NCBI RefSeq assembly: GCF_023721715.1
Contig: NZ_JAMDLG010000001.1
Span: 313,889 to 377,888 of the forward strand
Reading direction: 5' to 3'
From: Parasegetibacter sp. NRK P23
Lineage (GTDB): Bacteria; Bacteroidota; Bacteroidia; Chitinophagales; Chitinophagaceae
Length of the DNA stretch: 64,000 nucleotides
Shown here: piece by piece, positions 25,620-35,060 of the stretch
How positions within the stretch are numbered: position 1 is the first letter of the stretch
Layout: each line of letters begins with the position of its first letter
Program-made: the position numbers and the translations under genes
The notes under the pieces: generated by a model
What the model saw: the letters and a program-made list of their open reading frames with translations, nothing else
Databases searched by the model: none
Told to the model about the DNA's origin: nothing

Positions 25620-28600
25620 ATGACAAACGGAGGGTTGTATCTGCCGCAGATGGAGCACGATGCCTGCGGGATCGGGTTTGTGGCGAGCATCAAAGGAAAC
25701 AAGTCGCATCAAAACATCACAGATGCGCTTACCATCCTGGAGAACATGGAACACCGCGGCGCCTGCGGCTGTGAGAGCAACACCGGCGACGGTGCCGGTA
25801 TTATGATCCAGATTCCACACGAATTTTTCTTCGACGAATGCCTTAAACTGGGCGTGCATCTTCCCGCTTACGGAAGATACGGCGTGGGCATGATCTTCTT
25901 CCCCAGAGAAATCAAACTGAGGGAAGAATGCCGCGACATCTTTAACCGTGCAGCGGAGAAGCTGAACCTGGAAATCCTCGCCTATCGCAAGGTTCCCGTG
26001 AACCAGGACGGCATCGGTTCCACCGCGCTTTCCGTAGAACCGGAGATCGAACAGGTGTTCATCGCATGTCCGGACCACATCAAGGATACCGAAGATTTCG
26101 AACGGAAACTCTTCATCCTCCGCAACTACGCCACACACACCATTCAAAGTGTATTGAAAAAGGATACCATCGGCTTTTACATGGCATCCCTCTCGCATAA
26201 AGTGATCGTATACAAAGGGCAACTCACTACCGCCCAGGTACGCAGCTATTTCACGGATCTTTCCAACAAAAGAATGGTGAGCGCCTTCGGCCTGGTGCAT
26301 TCCCGTTTCGCTACCAACACCTTCCCTTCCTGGAAACTGGCGCAACCCTTCCGCTACATCGCGCACAATGGTGAGATCAATACATTGCAGGGCAACCTCA
26401 ACTGGCTTCGTTCCAGCGAAAAGAATTTTGAAACGCCCTATTTCAGCAAGGAAGAACTGGAAATGATCCTCCCGATCGTTTCAGGCGTTCAGTCCGATTC
26501 CGCCTGCCTCGATAATGTGATCGAACTACTGATGCTGACCGGAAGAAGTCTGCCACACGTCATGATGATGCTCATTCCTGAAGCATGGGATGGCAACGAC
26601 CAGATGGACCCGGTGAAAAAGGCGTTTTACGAATACCACGCATCCATTATGGAACCATGGGACGGACCAGCGTCCATCTCCTTCACCGATGGTAAAATGA
26701 TCGGCGCGACACTGGACAGGAACGGCCTACGCCCCTCCCGCTATTGCGTTACAAAAGATGACCGTGTGATCATGGCTTCTGAAACCGGCGCATTGCCCAT
26801 TGATCAATCCACCATCATTGAAAAGGGCCGTCTGCAGCCCGGAAAAATGTTCGTGGTAGATATGGAACAGGGCCGCATTATTTCAGATGATGAACTGAAA
26901 CAGTCTATCTGCTCCCAGAAGCCTTACGGCGACTGGCTGAATCAATATAAAATCCGCCTGGATGAACTGGACGAGCCTCGTGTAACTTTCACGCACCTCT
27001 CCGATGAATCCGTGCAGAAATACCAGAAAGCATTTGGCTATTCTACGGAAGATATTGAAACCATCCTGAAGCCCATGGCGCTTGATGGCAAGGAACCCGT
27101 TGGCTCCATGGGTACCGACGTGCCGCTGGCCATACTTTCCGACCAGCCGCAACACCTCACCAGCTATTTCAAACAGCTGTTCGCGCAGGTAACCAATCCA
27201 CCCATCGATCCCATCCGGGAAAGACTGGTAATGAGCCTCGTGGCTTACGTAGGCAATAACGGCAACCTGCTGAACGAATCGCCCATGCACTGCCATACCC
27301 TGGCACTGCCCAACCCGATTCTTTCCAGCAAGGAACTGGAAAAACTGCGCAGTATTGACACTGGCTTGTTCCAGGCCAAAACACTACAATGTTATTTCCG
27401 TGCGGACGGGAAAGCCGGTTCACTCAAAAAAGGCCTTGACCGTCTTTGCAGGTACGCCGTGGATGCCGTGGAAGACGGCTTTGAAGTGATCGTACTCACC
27501 GACCGCGCCATTGATTCTGAACACGCCCCCATCCCCTCTCTCCTCGCCTGTTCCGCTGTTCACCACCACCTGATCCGCAAAGGATACCGCGGAAAAGTTG
27601 GACTGGTAGTGGAAGCCGGTGATGTATGGGAAGTACACCATTTCGCCTGCCTGCTTGCTTTCGGCGCCACAGCCATCAATCCATACCTGGCCATGGCCAC
27701 CATCCGCAACATGAAGTGGAACGGCGAACTGGATACCGACAAAGAATGGCACGATCTCCGGAAGAACTACATCAAAGCCGTGTGCGATGGGCTGCTGAAA
27801 GTATTCTCCAAAATGGGCATCTCCACCCTTCAATCTTATCAGGGCGCACAGATCATGGAAATACTCGGCCTGAACCAGGAAGTGGTAGACCAATACTTCA
27901 CAGGCGCCGTATCCCGCATACAGGGCATGGGGCTTGATGATATCGCGAAAGAAGTACTGGCGAAACACTCGCTGGGCTTCAGCAAAAAGAATGTTCCTGT
28001 AGACAGGTTACCAGTTGGCGGCATCTACCAGTGGAAACGCAAAGGTGAATTCCACCTTTTCAATCCAGCCACCATCCACCTGCTGCAATATTCTACCAAA
28101 CTCAACGATTACGGCACTTTCAAGAAATACTCCAAACTGGTGAACGACCAGAGCGAAAAAGCATGCACGCTCCGCAGCCAGTTCCAGTTCAAAAAACTGC
28201 GTCCTTCCATCTCCATTGATGAAGTGGAATCCGCTGAAAGCATTTTTAAACGCTTCGCTACCGGCGCCATGTCATTCGGCTCCATTTCATGGGAAGCGCA
28301 TACTACGCTGGCCATCGCGATGAACAGGATCGGCGCGAAAAGTAATACCGGCGAAGGTGGTGAAGATGATGCACGTTACACGCCGCTTGAAAATGGCGAC
28401 TCCATGCGCTCCTCCATCAAACAGGTGGCATCCGGACGTTTCGGGGTAACCAGTCTTTACCTGACAGAAGCCGATGAACTCCAGATCAAAATGGCGCAGG
28501 GCGCAAAACCCGGAGAAGGCGGACAACTTCCCGGCCATAAAGTAGACGACTGGATAGGCAGGGTGCGTCACTCCACACCAGGTGTGGGCCTGATCTCCCC

Positions 28601-30140
28601 TCCTCCGCACCACGATATTTATTCCATTGAAGACCTGGCACAACTGATCTACGACCTGAAAAACGCGAACCGCGCGGCACGCATCAATGTGAAGCTGGTT
28701 TCTAAAGCAGGCGTAGGCACCATCGCCGCAGGCGTGGCCAAAGCAAAAGCCGATGTGATCCTGATCGCAGGACACGATGGCGGAACCGGCGCATCGCCGA
28801 TCAGCTCCATCAAACATGCGGGACTTCCCTGGGAACTGGGCCTGGCTGAAACACACCAGACCCTGGTTAAAAACAAATTGCGTAGCCGTGTTACCGTTCA
28901 AACCGATGGACAATTGAGAACCGGAAGGGATATCGCCGTCGCCACACTGCTTGGCGCGGAAGAATGGGGCATAGCTACCGCCGCATTAGTAGTGGAAGGC
29001 TGCATCATGATGCGCAAATGCCACCTGAATACCTGCCCGGTAGGGGTCGCCACACAGGATCCGGAATTACGCAAACGCTTCACCGGAAATGCTGACCACG
29101 TGGTAAATTTCTTCCGTTTCATTACTGAAGAATTCCGTGAGATCATGGCAGAACTGGGCTTCCGCACCGTAAATGAAATGGTGGGACAAGTACAGTTCCT
29201 GGAATCAAAGGACAACGTAACCCACTGGAAATACAGCAAACTTGACCTTTCGCCCATTCTGTACAAAGAACCTGAAGCAGACTTCACCGGTTTGTACAAG
29301 CAGGAAGAGCAGGACCATGGTATTGCCGATGTGCTGGACTGGAAACTCCTGGAAACGGCCAAGCCAGCCCTCGAAAAGAAAGAACGCGTATTCGGAAGTT
29401 TCAACATAAAAAATACAGACCGCACAGTAGGTACCATCTTATCGAATGAAGTGACCAAACGCTACAAAGCGGAAGGATTACCTGAAGATACCATCCACCT
29501 GAAATTCACCGGAACCGCGGGCCAGAGCTTCGGCGCCTTCAATACCAATGGCATTACCCTGGAACTGGAAGGCGACGCGAACGATTACTTCGGCAAGGGC
29601 CTGAGCGGCGCGCGCCTGGTGGTTTATCCGTCAAAAGATGCCGGCTTTGTTCCTGAAGACAATATTCTGATTGGTAACGTGGCCTTTTATGGCGCCACTT
29701 CAGGTGAGGCATTCATCCGGGGCAAGGCAGGCGAACGCTTTGCCGTGCGTAACTCCGGCGCGGTAGCCGTAGTGGAAGGCATCGGCGACCATGGTTGTGA
29801 GTACATGACCGGCGGCCGTGTGGTAATCCTGGGCGGCACCGGACGCAACTTCGCGGCGGGCATGAGCGGCGGTATCGCTTACGTGTACGATGTGAAAGGA
29901 CAATTCAGCACCAACTGCAACAAAGAAATGGTGGACCTCGATCCCGTTTCGCAGGAAGACGCACAGGAATTGTTCGACCTCATTCAGCGTCATTACGCTT
30001 ACACGGCCAGCAGCGTGGCTCGTTTTGTTCTTGATGATTTCGAAAACCAGCTTCAGCATTTTGTAAAAGTTTTCCCAAGCGATTACAAAAAAGTGCTGGC
30101 GCAGAAAAAATCGGAACTCAACCAGAAAAAAACATCCTAA
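25620..30140 (+). CDS. gltB: Glutamate synthase (GOGAT) large subunit
   Basis: 1506 residues, full length. A 15-residue prosequence precedes Cys16 (HDACGIGFV), the N-terminal nucleophile of the class II glutamine amidotransferase domain (16 to about 430). Then a central domain, the FMN-binding synthase domain (about 820-1190, with IGAKSNTGEGGED and KPGEGGQLPGHK), 3Fe-4S cysteines at 1128, 1134 and 1139, and a C-terminal GXGXG beta-helix (about 1260-1450). It moves the amide of glutamine to 2-oxoglutarate, giving two glutamates. gltD follows after 30 nt. Confidence 0.97.
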   Translation: MTNGGLYLPQMEHDACGIGFVASIKGNKSHQNITDALTILENMEHRGACGCESNTGDGAGIMIQIPHEFFFDECLKLGVHLPAYGRYGVGMIFFPREIKLREECRDIFNRAAEKLNLEILAYRKVPVNQDGIGSTALSVEPEIEQVFIACPDHIKDTEDFERKLFILRNYATHTIQSVLKKDTIGFYMASLSHKVIVYKGQLTTAQVRSYFTDLSNKRMVSAFGLVHSRFATNTFPSWKLAQPFRYIAHNGEINTLQGNLNWLRSSEKNFETPYFSKEELEMILPIVSGVQSDSACLDNVIELLMLTGRSLPHVMMMLIPEAWDGNDQMDPVKKAFYEYHASIMEPWDGPASISFTDGKMIGATLDRNGLRPSRYCVTKDDRVIMASETGALPIDQSTIIEKGRLQPGKMFVVDMEQGRIISDDELKQSICSQKPYGDWLNQYKIRLDELDEPRVTFTHLSDESVQKYQKAFGYSTEDIETILKPMALDGKEPVGSMGTDVPLAILSDQPQHLTSYFKQLFAQVTNPPIDPIRERLVMSLVAYVGNNGNLLNESPMHCHTLALPNPILSSKELEKLRSIDTGLFQAKTLQCYFRADGKAGSLKKGLDRLCRYAVDAVEDGFEVIVLTDRAIDSEHAPIPSLLACSAVHHHLIRKGYRGKVGLVVEAGDVWEVHHFACLLAFGATAINPYLAMATIRNMKWNGELDTDKEWHDLRKNYIKAVCDGLLKVFSKMGISTLQSYQGAQIMEILGLNQEVVDQYFTGAVSRIQGMGLDDIAKEVLAKHSLGFSKKNVPVDRLPVGGIYQWKRKGEFHLFNPATIHLLQYSTKLNDYGTFKKYSKLVNDQSEKACTLRSQFQFKKLRPSISIDEVESAESIFKRFATGAMSFGSISWEAHTTLAIAMNRIGAKSNTGEGGEDDARYTPLENGDSMRSSIKQVASGRFGVTSLYLTEADELQIKMAQGAKPGEGGQLPGHKVDDWIGRVRHSTPGVGLISPPPHHDIYSIEDLAQLIYDLKNANRAARINVKLVSKAGVGTIAAGVAKAKADVILIAGHDGGTGASPISSIKHAGLPWELGLAETHQTLVKNKLRSRVTVQTDGQLRTGRDIAVATLLGAEEWGIATAALVVEGCIMMRKCHLNTCPVGVATQDPELRKRFTGNADHVVNFFRFITEEFREIMAELGFRTVNEMVGQVQFLESKDNVTHWKYSKLDLSPILYKEPEADFTGLYKQEEQDHGIADVLDWKLLETAKPALEKKERVFGSFNIKNTDRTVGTILSNEVTKRYKAEGLPEDTIHLKFTGTAGQSFGAFNTNGITLELEGDANDYFGKGLSGARLVVYPSKDAGFVPEDNILIGNVAFYGATSGEAFIRGKAGERFAVRNSGAVAVVEGIGDHGCEYMTGGRVVILGGTGRNFAAGMSGGIAYVYDVKGQFSTNCNKEMVDLDPVSQEDAQELFDLIQRHYAYTASSVARFVLDDFENQLQHFVKVFPSDYKKVLAQKKSELNQKKTS

Positions 30141-30170
30141 TCATTTCAGAAAGAAGATCAATCTACCAAT

Positions 30171-31646
30171 ATGGGTAAGCCTACAGGATTCTTAGAATTT
30201 ACCCGGGAAATGCCCGGCAAAAAACCCGCCCAGGAGCGTGTAAAACACTACAATGAGTTTGTAGAAAGCTACAGCGAGGAAAAACTCAACCAACAATCCG
30301 CGCGCTGCATGAACTGCGGTGTCCCCTTCTGCCACAGTGGTTGCCCGCTGGGCAATGTGATTCCGGAGTTCAACGACGCGGTATATAAAAAGAAGTGGAA
30401 AGAGGCTTATGATATCCTTACTTCCACGAATAATTTCCCCGAATTCACCGGCAGGATTTGTCCCGCACCCTGCGAAAGCGCGTGCGTACTGGGCATCAAC
30501 CAACCGCCGGTAGCCATCGAGGAAATAGAAAAACACATTATCGAGATCGCATTCAGCAAAGGCTATGTGAAAGCGAAGAAACCCGCTTTGCGTACCGGTA
30601 AGAAAGTGGCCGTGGTAGGATCGGGCCCCGCTGGTCTGGCGGCCGCCGCGCAACTGAACCAGGCCGGCCACTGGGTGACCGTTTTTGAAAGAGACGACGC
30701 GGCAGGTGGATTATTACGGTATGGCATACCCGATTTTAAGCTGGAGAAAAAAGTGATCGACAGACGCATCGCGGTGATGGAAGAAGAAGGCATCGAATTC
30801 CGTTGCAATACCAATATAGGTGTGGATGTTTCCGTGAGCGACCTGCTCCGTGAGTACCACGCCATCGTACTCGCCGGCGGATCCACTATCCCCCGCGACC
30901 TGAATGTAACCGGCCGACAGTTCAACGGTGTACATTATGCGATGGAATTCCTGAAACAACAAAACAAACGTGTGAGCAACCGCAGCTTCACCGAAGCGGA
31001 ACTCTCCGCCAAAGGAAAAGATGTGGTAGTGATTGGCGGTGGTGACACGGGCTCCGACTGTGTGGGCACTTCCAACCGTCACGGCGCGAAGTCCATCACA
31101 CAGTTTGAACTCCTTCCGCAGCCTCCGGCGGAAAGAACCGGCTATATGCCCTGGCCCACTTACCCCATGCTCCTGAAGACCACCACTTCACACGAAGAAG
31201 GCGTGGAAAGAAAATGGGCGGTGGCCACAAAAGAATTCATCGGAGACGAGAATGGCAAACTGAAAGCGTTGAAAATAGTGGACCTTGAATGGAAATCCGG
31301 ACCTGAGGGACGTCCTGCCAGCTTCGTGGAAGTGCCCGGTTCAGAAAGGGAAATTCCCTGCCAGCTCGCACTGCTGGCCATGGGCTTCCTCCATCCGCAG
31401 AAAGAAGGCATGATCAGCGAACTGGAAGTGGAACTGGATGAAAGGGGCAATGTAAGGGCTTCTGAAAAAGAATTTCAGACCAATATCGCGAAGATATTCG
31501 CGGCAGGCGATATGCGCCGCGGACAATCATTGGTGGTATGGGCCATCAGCGAAGGAAGAGAGTGCGCGAGAAAAGTAGATGAATACCTGATGGGACATTC
31601 CCTGCTTGAATCGAAGGATGAATCATTACTGCTTAGTACTATTTAA
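30171..31646 (+). CDS. gltD: Glutamate synthase small subunit
   Basis: 491 residues. The N-terminal region carries 4Fe-4S cysteines C46, C49, C54 and C58 (CMNCGVPFCHSGC) and a second group (CPAPCESAC). Then FAD-binding VVGSGPAGLAAAA and NAD(P)H-binding VIGGGDTGSDC, and a C-terminal AAGDMRRGQSLVVWA. It passes electrons from NAD(P)H to GltB. Co-transcribed with gltB and followed by a strong terminator at 31674. Confidence 0.97.
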   Translation: MGKPTGFLEFTREMPGKKPAQERVKHYNEFVESYSEEKLNQQSARCMNCGVPFCHSGCPLGNVIPEFNDAVYKKKWKEAYDILTSTNNFPEFTGRICPAPCESACVLGINQPPVAIEEIEKHIIEIAFSKGYVKAKKPALRTGKKVAVVGSGPAGLAAAAQLNQAGHWVTVFERDDAAGGLLRYGIPDFKLEKKVIDRRIAVMEEEGIEFRCNTNIGVDVSVSDLLREYHAIVLAGGSTIPRDLNVTGRQFNGVHYAMEFLKQQNKRVSNRSFTEAELSAKGKDVVVIGGGDTGSDCVGTSNRHGAKSITQFELLPQPPAERTGYMPWPTYPMLLKTTTSHEEGVERKWAVATKEFIGDENGKLKALKIVDLEWKSGPEGRPASFVEVPGSEREIPCQLALLAMGFLHPQKEGMISELEVELDERGNVRASEKEFQTNIAKIFAAGDMRRGQSLVVWAISEGRECARKVDEYLMGHSLLESKDESLLLSTI

Positions 31647-31673
31647 CAAGTACAATTCCATACCTTAATCGTG

Positions 31674-31706
31674 AGGTGTATCTTTCAGGAGATACACCTT
31701 TTTTTA
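31674..31706 (+). terminator. Terminator after gltBD
   Basis: Perfect 10-bp stem AGGTGTATCT / AGATACACCT with a 6-nt loop followed by seven T, 28 nt after the gltD stop. Confidence 0.9.
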
Positions 31707-31777
31707 TTGATACATTTCTCCAGGTCAGGGAAACCATTTTTCCAGATAACTCATAGTATAGTAGTAATCAATCCTGA

Positions 31778-32083
31778 TTAATGATCTTTCCTTCTCCACA
31801 ATGCATTCTCCAGTAAAAAAGGACCGAACGGGATCAAAGCTGCAACGAAACCCAATACCAGCTTTCCAAACGACCAGTTCATCAGACTCTTTACCTCCAA
31901 CAGGAAGAAGAGGTAGGCTACAAATAGCACGCCGTGCGCCCATCCCATGTATTTCACAGCTTCGGGCATCCCCCACCCATATTTCAGTGGCATGGCCACG
32001 CCCAATAAAAGCAGGAAAGATATGGCCTCAGCATAACCAGTATACTTAAAACGAGTAACCGGACTGGAAAAAAATGATTTCAT
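31778..32083 (-). CDS. DUF3817-type integral membrane protein
   Basis: 101 residues with three hydrophobic segments at about 15-34, 48-66 and 73-92. Features typical of DUF3817 proteins are KYTGYAEAISFLLLLGVAMPLKY at the N-terminus and a GWAHGVLF motif in the middle. Function unknown for the family. Convergent with gltD, divergent from amt. Confidence 0.8.
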   Translation of the reverse strand: MKSFFSSPVTRFKYTGYAEAISFLLLLGVAMPLKYGWGMPEAVKYMGWAHGVLFVAYLFFLLEVKSLMNWSFGKLVLGFVAALIPFGPFLLENALWRRKDH

Positions 32084-32379
32084 AGCCCAAAATTACTTGA
32101 ATTACAAGCCAGATTTTAGCAATCCCTGAAAATATCTTACCAACAAGGCAATAAAATATTCGAAAACCACAAAATAATTTATATTAATTTTTTAATTAAT
32201 GCAAAAACATTACATTAGATAACGTTGAAAAACAATCACTTACAAAAGAACAATCGTTTGCTATTCATATTAAAATAAATACTATATTTTAATCTTTTCA
32301 ATTTATTAACAATAGTGATCTTTGAAAGATCAAATTCGCTAATATTACAATAATTAATATTTCATCAAATCAAAACTAG
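32084..32379. promoter_or_regulatory. AT-rich leader of amt with a palindrome
   Basis: Very AT-rich region between DUF3817 and amt. GATCTTTGAAAGATC at 32317-32331 is a perfect 7-bp palindrome around one base, 48 nt before the amt ATG. ATTAATTTTTTAATTAAT at about 32180-32197 is a second palindrome-like stretch. These are plausible operator sites for nitrogen control; the regulator is unknown. Confidence 0.35.
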
Positions 32380-33798
32380 ATGCGTATGCGAAGCATTTCC
32401 TTCAGGCAAGTGGCCCCGTTCCTGATCCTGGCCGGTGTTGCCGTTGCCTCCCTCTTCATCCCCACCCTTCCTGTATTTGAAGATAAGGAAGGCGTTTACA
32501 GCTCCTCCGACATTGCATGGGTGCTCACCTCTACCGCCCTCGTATTCCTGATGACCCCAGGCCTCGCCTTCTTCTATGGCGGGATGGTACACAGGAAAAA
32601 CGTTATTTCTACCATGATTAAAAGTGTGGTAGCCGCGGGTGTAGTAAGTGTACTCTGGGTATTCTTTGGGTTCAGCCTGTGCTTCGGAGATTCCATCGGA
32701 GGATTTATTGGAAGCCCTTCCACTTTCCTCTTCTTTAAGGGTGTAATGTCTGGCGCTCCCTGGAGCCTTGCCCCCACCATTCCCCTGGCACTGTTTGCCT
32801 TGTTCCAGCTGATGTTCGCTATCATCACGCCCGGACTGGTGGTAGGTGCGGTAGCCGAAAGGATCCGTTTCACCTCTTACATTCTTTTCATCGCGCTTTT
32901 CGCTATCCTGGTGTATGCACCAATTGCGCACTGGACCTGGCATCCTGAAGGATTCCTCTTCAAATGGGGTGTTCTTGACTTCGCCGGTGGTACCGTGGTA
33001 CACATTTCAGCCGGTTGCGCAGCCCTCGCAGGCGCGTTGGTACTGAAAAGAAGAAAATCACACATGGAGCACCAGGAAATTCCTCCCGCCAACATTCCTT
33101 ATGTATTGATTGGTACGGGTCTTCTGTGGTTCGGCTGGTTCGGCTTTAACGCAGGTTCCGCACTGGGTGCAGGTTCCCTTGCCGTTTCCGCTTTCGCCAC
33201 CACCAACACTGCAGCCGCTGCCGCTGGTTTGTCCTGGATGTTCTTCGATGTACTCCGTGGCAAGAAGCCTTCTGTACTCGGATTCTGTATCGGTGCGGTA
33301 GTTGGCCTGGTTGCCATTACACCAGCAGCCGGTTTCGTAGCGGTTCCACAAAGCATCTTTATCGGTGTGGTTGCGGCCATCATCTCTAACCTGGCGGTTT
33401 ACTACAAGCAAAAATCCAAACTGGACGATACGCTGGACGTATTCCCCTGCCACGGTATCGGTGGTATGGTTGGTATGCTCCTTACCGGTTTGCTCGCAAC
33501 CAAAGCCATGAACGGCGCCGGCAATGACGGTTTGTTCTACGGCAATTCCGAGTTCTTCTTTACACAGGTGAAAGCACTCGCCATCGTGGTAGGTTACAGC
33601 TTCGTGGTATCTTTCCTGATCTTCAAATTCATCAACTTCATCCTGCCGCTCCGCGTTAGCTCTGAAGAAGAAGAACTGGGTCTGGATGCTACGCAGCACA
33701 ACGAGAAGTACCTGCAAGGAACCCTGCTGATCAGCAACAACGGAAAAATGAAAGAAACACCTGCAGATGCAGAAAAAGGCACAGTAGACGTGATATAG
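32380..33798 (+). CDS. amt: Ammonium transporter (Amt family)
   Basis: 472 residues with about 11-12 membrane spans. The twin-histidine pore residues are visible as His208 (GGTVVHISAGC) and His358 (FPCHGIGGMVG). Other family marks are LVFLMTPGLAFFYGGMVHRKNV and GLLWFGWFGFNAGS. A hydrophobic N-terminal segment (about 9-28) is either a signal peptide or an extra span. It brings ammonium into the cell for GS-GOGAT. Followed 65 nt later by a porin gene in the same direction. No glnK gene is adjacent. Confidence 0.95.
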   Translation: MRMRSISFRQVAPFLILAGVAVASLFIPTLPVFEDKEGVYSSSDIAWVLTSTALVFLMTPGLAFFYGGMVHRKNVISTMIKSVVAAGVVSVLWVFFGFSLCFGDSIGGFIGSPSTFLFFKGVMSGAPWSLAPTIPLALFALFQLMFAIITPGLVVGAVAERIRFTSYILFIALFAILVYAPIAHWTWHPEGFLFKWGVLDFAGGTVVHISAGCAALAGALVLKRRKSHMEHQEIPPANIPYVLIGTGLLWFGWFGFNAGSALGAGSLAVSAFATTNTAAAAAGLSWMFFDVLRGKKPSVLGFCIGAVVGLVAITPAAGFVAVPQSIFIGVVAAIISNLAVYYKQKSKLDDTLDVFPCHGIGGMVGMLLTGLLATKAMNGAGNDGLFYGNSEFFFTQVKALAIVVGYSFVVSFLIFKFINFILPLRVSSEEEELGLDATQHNEKYLQGTLLISNNGKMKETPADAEKGTVDVI

Positions 33799-33863
33799 TA
33801 ATCTAGCACATTACTATCGTCCACCATACCTTTTTCCTAATAACAAATAAAAAACGCATAACA

Positions 33864-34943
33864 ATGTTACAAAAAATTTTTGCAACGGCAGTTGCAAGCA
33901 TGAGCTTTTTGCCCCTACTCGCCCAGGAAACAGAGACCACTACAGAAGCTTCTACAGAAAAAAAATCAACTACTACCTTCTCCGGAATGGCGGATGTATA
34001 TTACCGCTGGGATTTCAATAAAATGGCCGGTAACAATAAAACCAGTTTCACCAACAGCCACAATTCATTTGAATTGGGCATGATTAGCGGAAAACTGGAA
34101 CACAAGTGGGACAAAGTGGGTCTGGTAGCCGATGTAGGCTTTGGTCAGCGCGCCGAAGACTTCTCCTACAACGACGCCAACACCCGCTTCATCATCAAAC
34201 AACTGAATGTAAGCTACAGCCCTAAAGACTGGTTGAAACTTACAGCGGGAAGCTGGGCCACACACGTAGGTTATGAACTGGTTGACCCTAACCTGAACAG
34301 GAACTACAGTATGTCGTACCTGTTCTCTTATGGTCCCTTCTTCCACACTGGTGTAAAGGCAGAGATCACTACCGGCAAACATGGTTTCATGGTGGGTATT
34401 GCCAATCCCACGGATCTGAAATCCGCCAACGACGCCAGGAAATTCTTCATTGGCCAATATAGCTTCGCCGCAAGCGATGCCTTCAAAGCCTATGTGAACG
34501 TGCTGGCCGGAGAAGATGATCCTTCCATTGATTCCAAAACCTTCCAGGGAGATGTGGTGCTTACTGCTGGTTTAAGCGATAAATTTTCGCTCGGCGCCAA
34601 TGCAAGCGTAAACCGCAATACCTATCCTGTTGCGGGTAAAAAAGAATCCTTCACCTGGTGGGGTGCCGCGGGTTATATAAACTTCGATCCCACTGAGTCA
34701 TTGGGCTTCACCCTCCGTGTGGAGAACTTCGACGACAAAGATCAGCGCAATGTGTTCGCTGACGCTCCTAAAGGCGGAAGCGTACTGGCGACCACCTTAT
34801 CCACCAACATCAAAATAAAATCACTCATCTTAATACCGGAAATCCGGTTTGAAAACGCTGGCGAGGAGATTTATGAAAATAAATCCGGCGCAGGCAAGAA
34901 GACGAACGGCCATTTTCTAGTTGCAGCCGTCTATCAGTTTTGA
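33864..34943 (+). CDS. Outer membrane beta-barrel porin
   Basis: 359 residues. Signal peptide 1-21 (MLQKIFATAVASMSFLPLLAQ), a short Thr/Glu/Ser-rich linker (22-35), then alternating beta strands with aromatic girdle residues, ending in a terminal aromatic (VAAVYQF), the usual outer membrane insertion signal. It matches the OmpL-like porin type found beside amt genes in Bacteroidota. Likely lets ammonium or small nitrogen compounds through the outer membrane; substrate inferred from position 65 nt after amt. Confidence 0.8.
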   Translation: MLQKIFATAVASMSFLPLLAQETETTTEASTEKKSTTTFSGMADVYYRWDFNKMAGNNKTSFTNSHNSFELGMISGKLEHKWDKVGLVADVGFGQRAEDFSYNDANTRFIIKQLNVSYSPKDWLKLTAGSWATHVGYELVDPNLNRNYSMSYLFSYGPFFHTGVKAEITTGKHGFMVGIANPTDLKSANDARKFFIGQYSFAASDAFKAYVNVLAGEDDPSIDSKTFQGDVVLTAGLSDKFSLGANASVNRNTYPVAGKKESFTWWGAAGYINFDPTESLGFTLRVENFDDKDQRNVFADAPKGGSVLATTLSTNIKIKSLILIPEIRFENAGEEIYENKSGAGKKTNGHFLVAAVYQF

Positions 34944-34948
34944 TGAAA

Positions 34949-34977
34949 GAAAAAGCCGGGTTTTTACCCGGCTTTTT
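34949..34977. terminator. Terminator after the porin gene
   Basis: AAAAGCCGGGT / ACCCGGCTTTT stem (11 bp) with a short T-rich loop and T run. The A run on the other side could also serve the convergent ppc gene. Confidence 0.88.
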
Positions 34978-35060
34978 CGCTTTTAAGAGAGACCAGTTCG
35001 TTTACAGATACCTTCCTACCCTATCCCTCCTTATTCTATTGTACCCATTCTTTATAAGGC

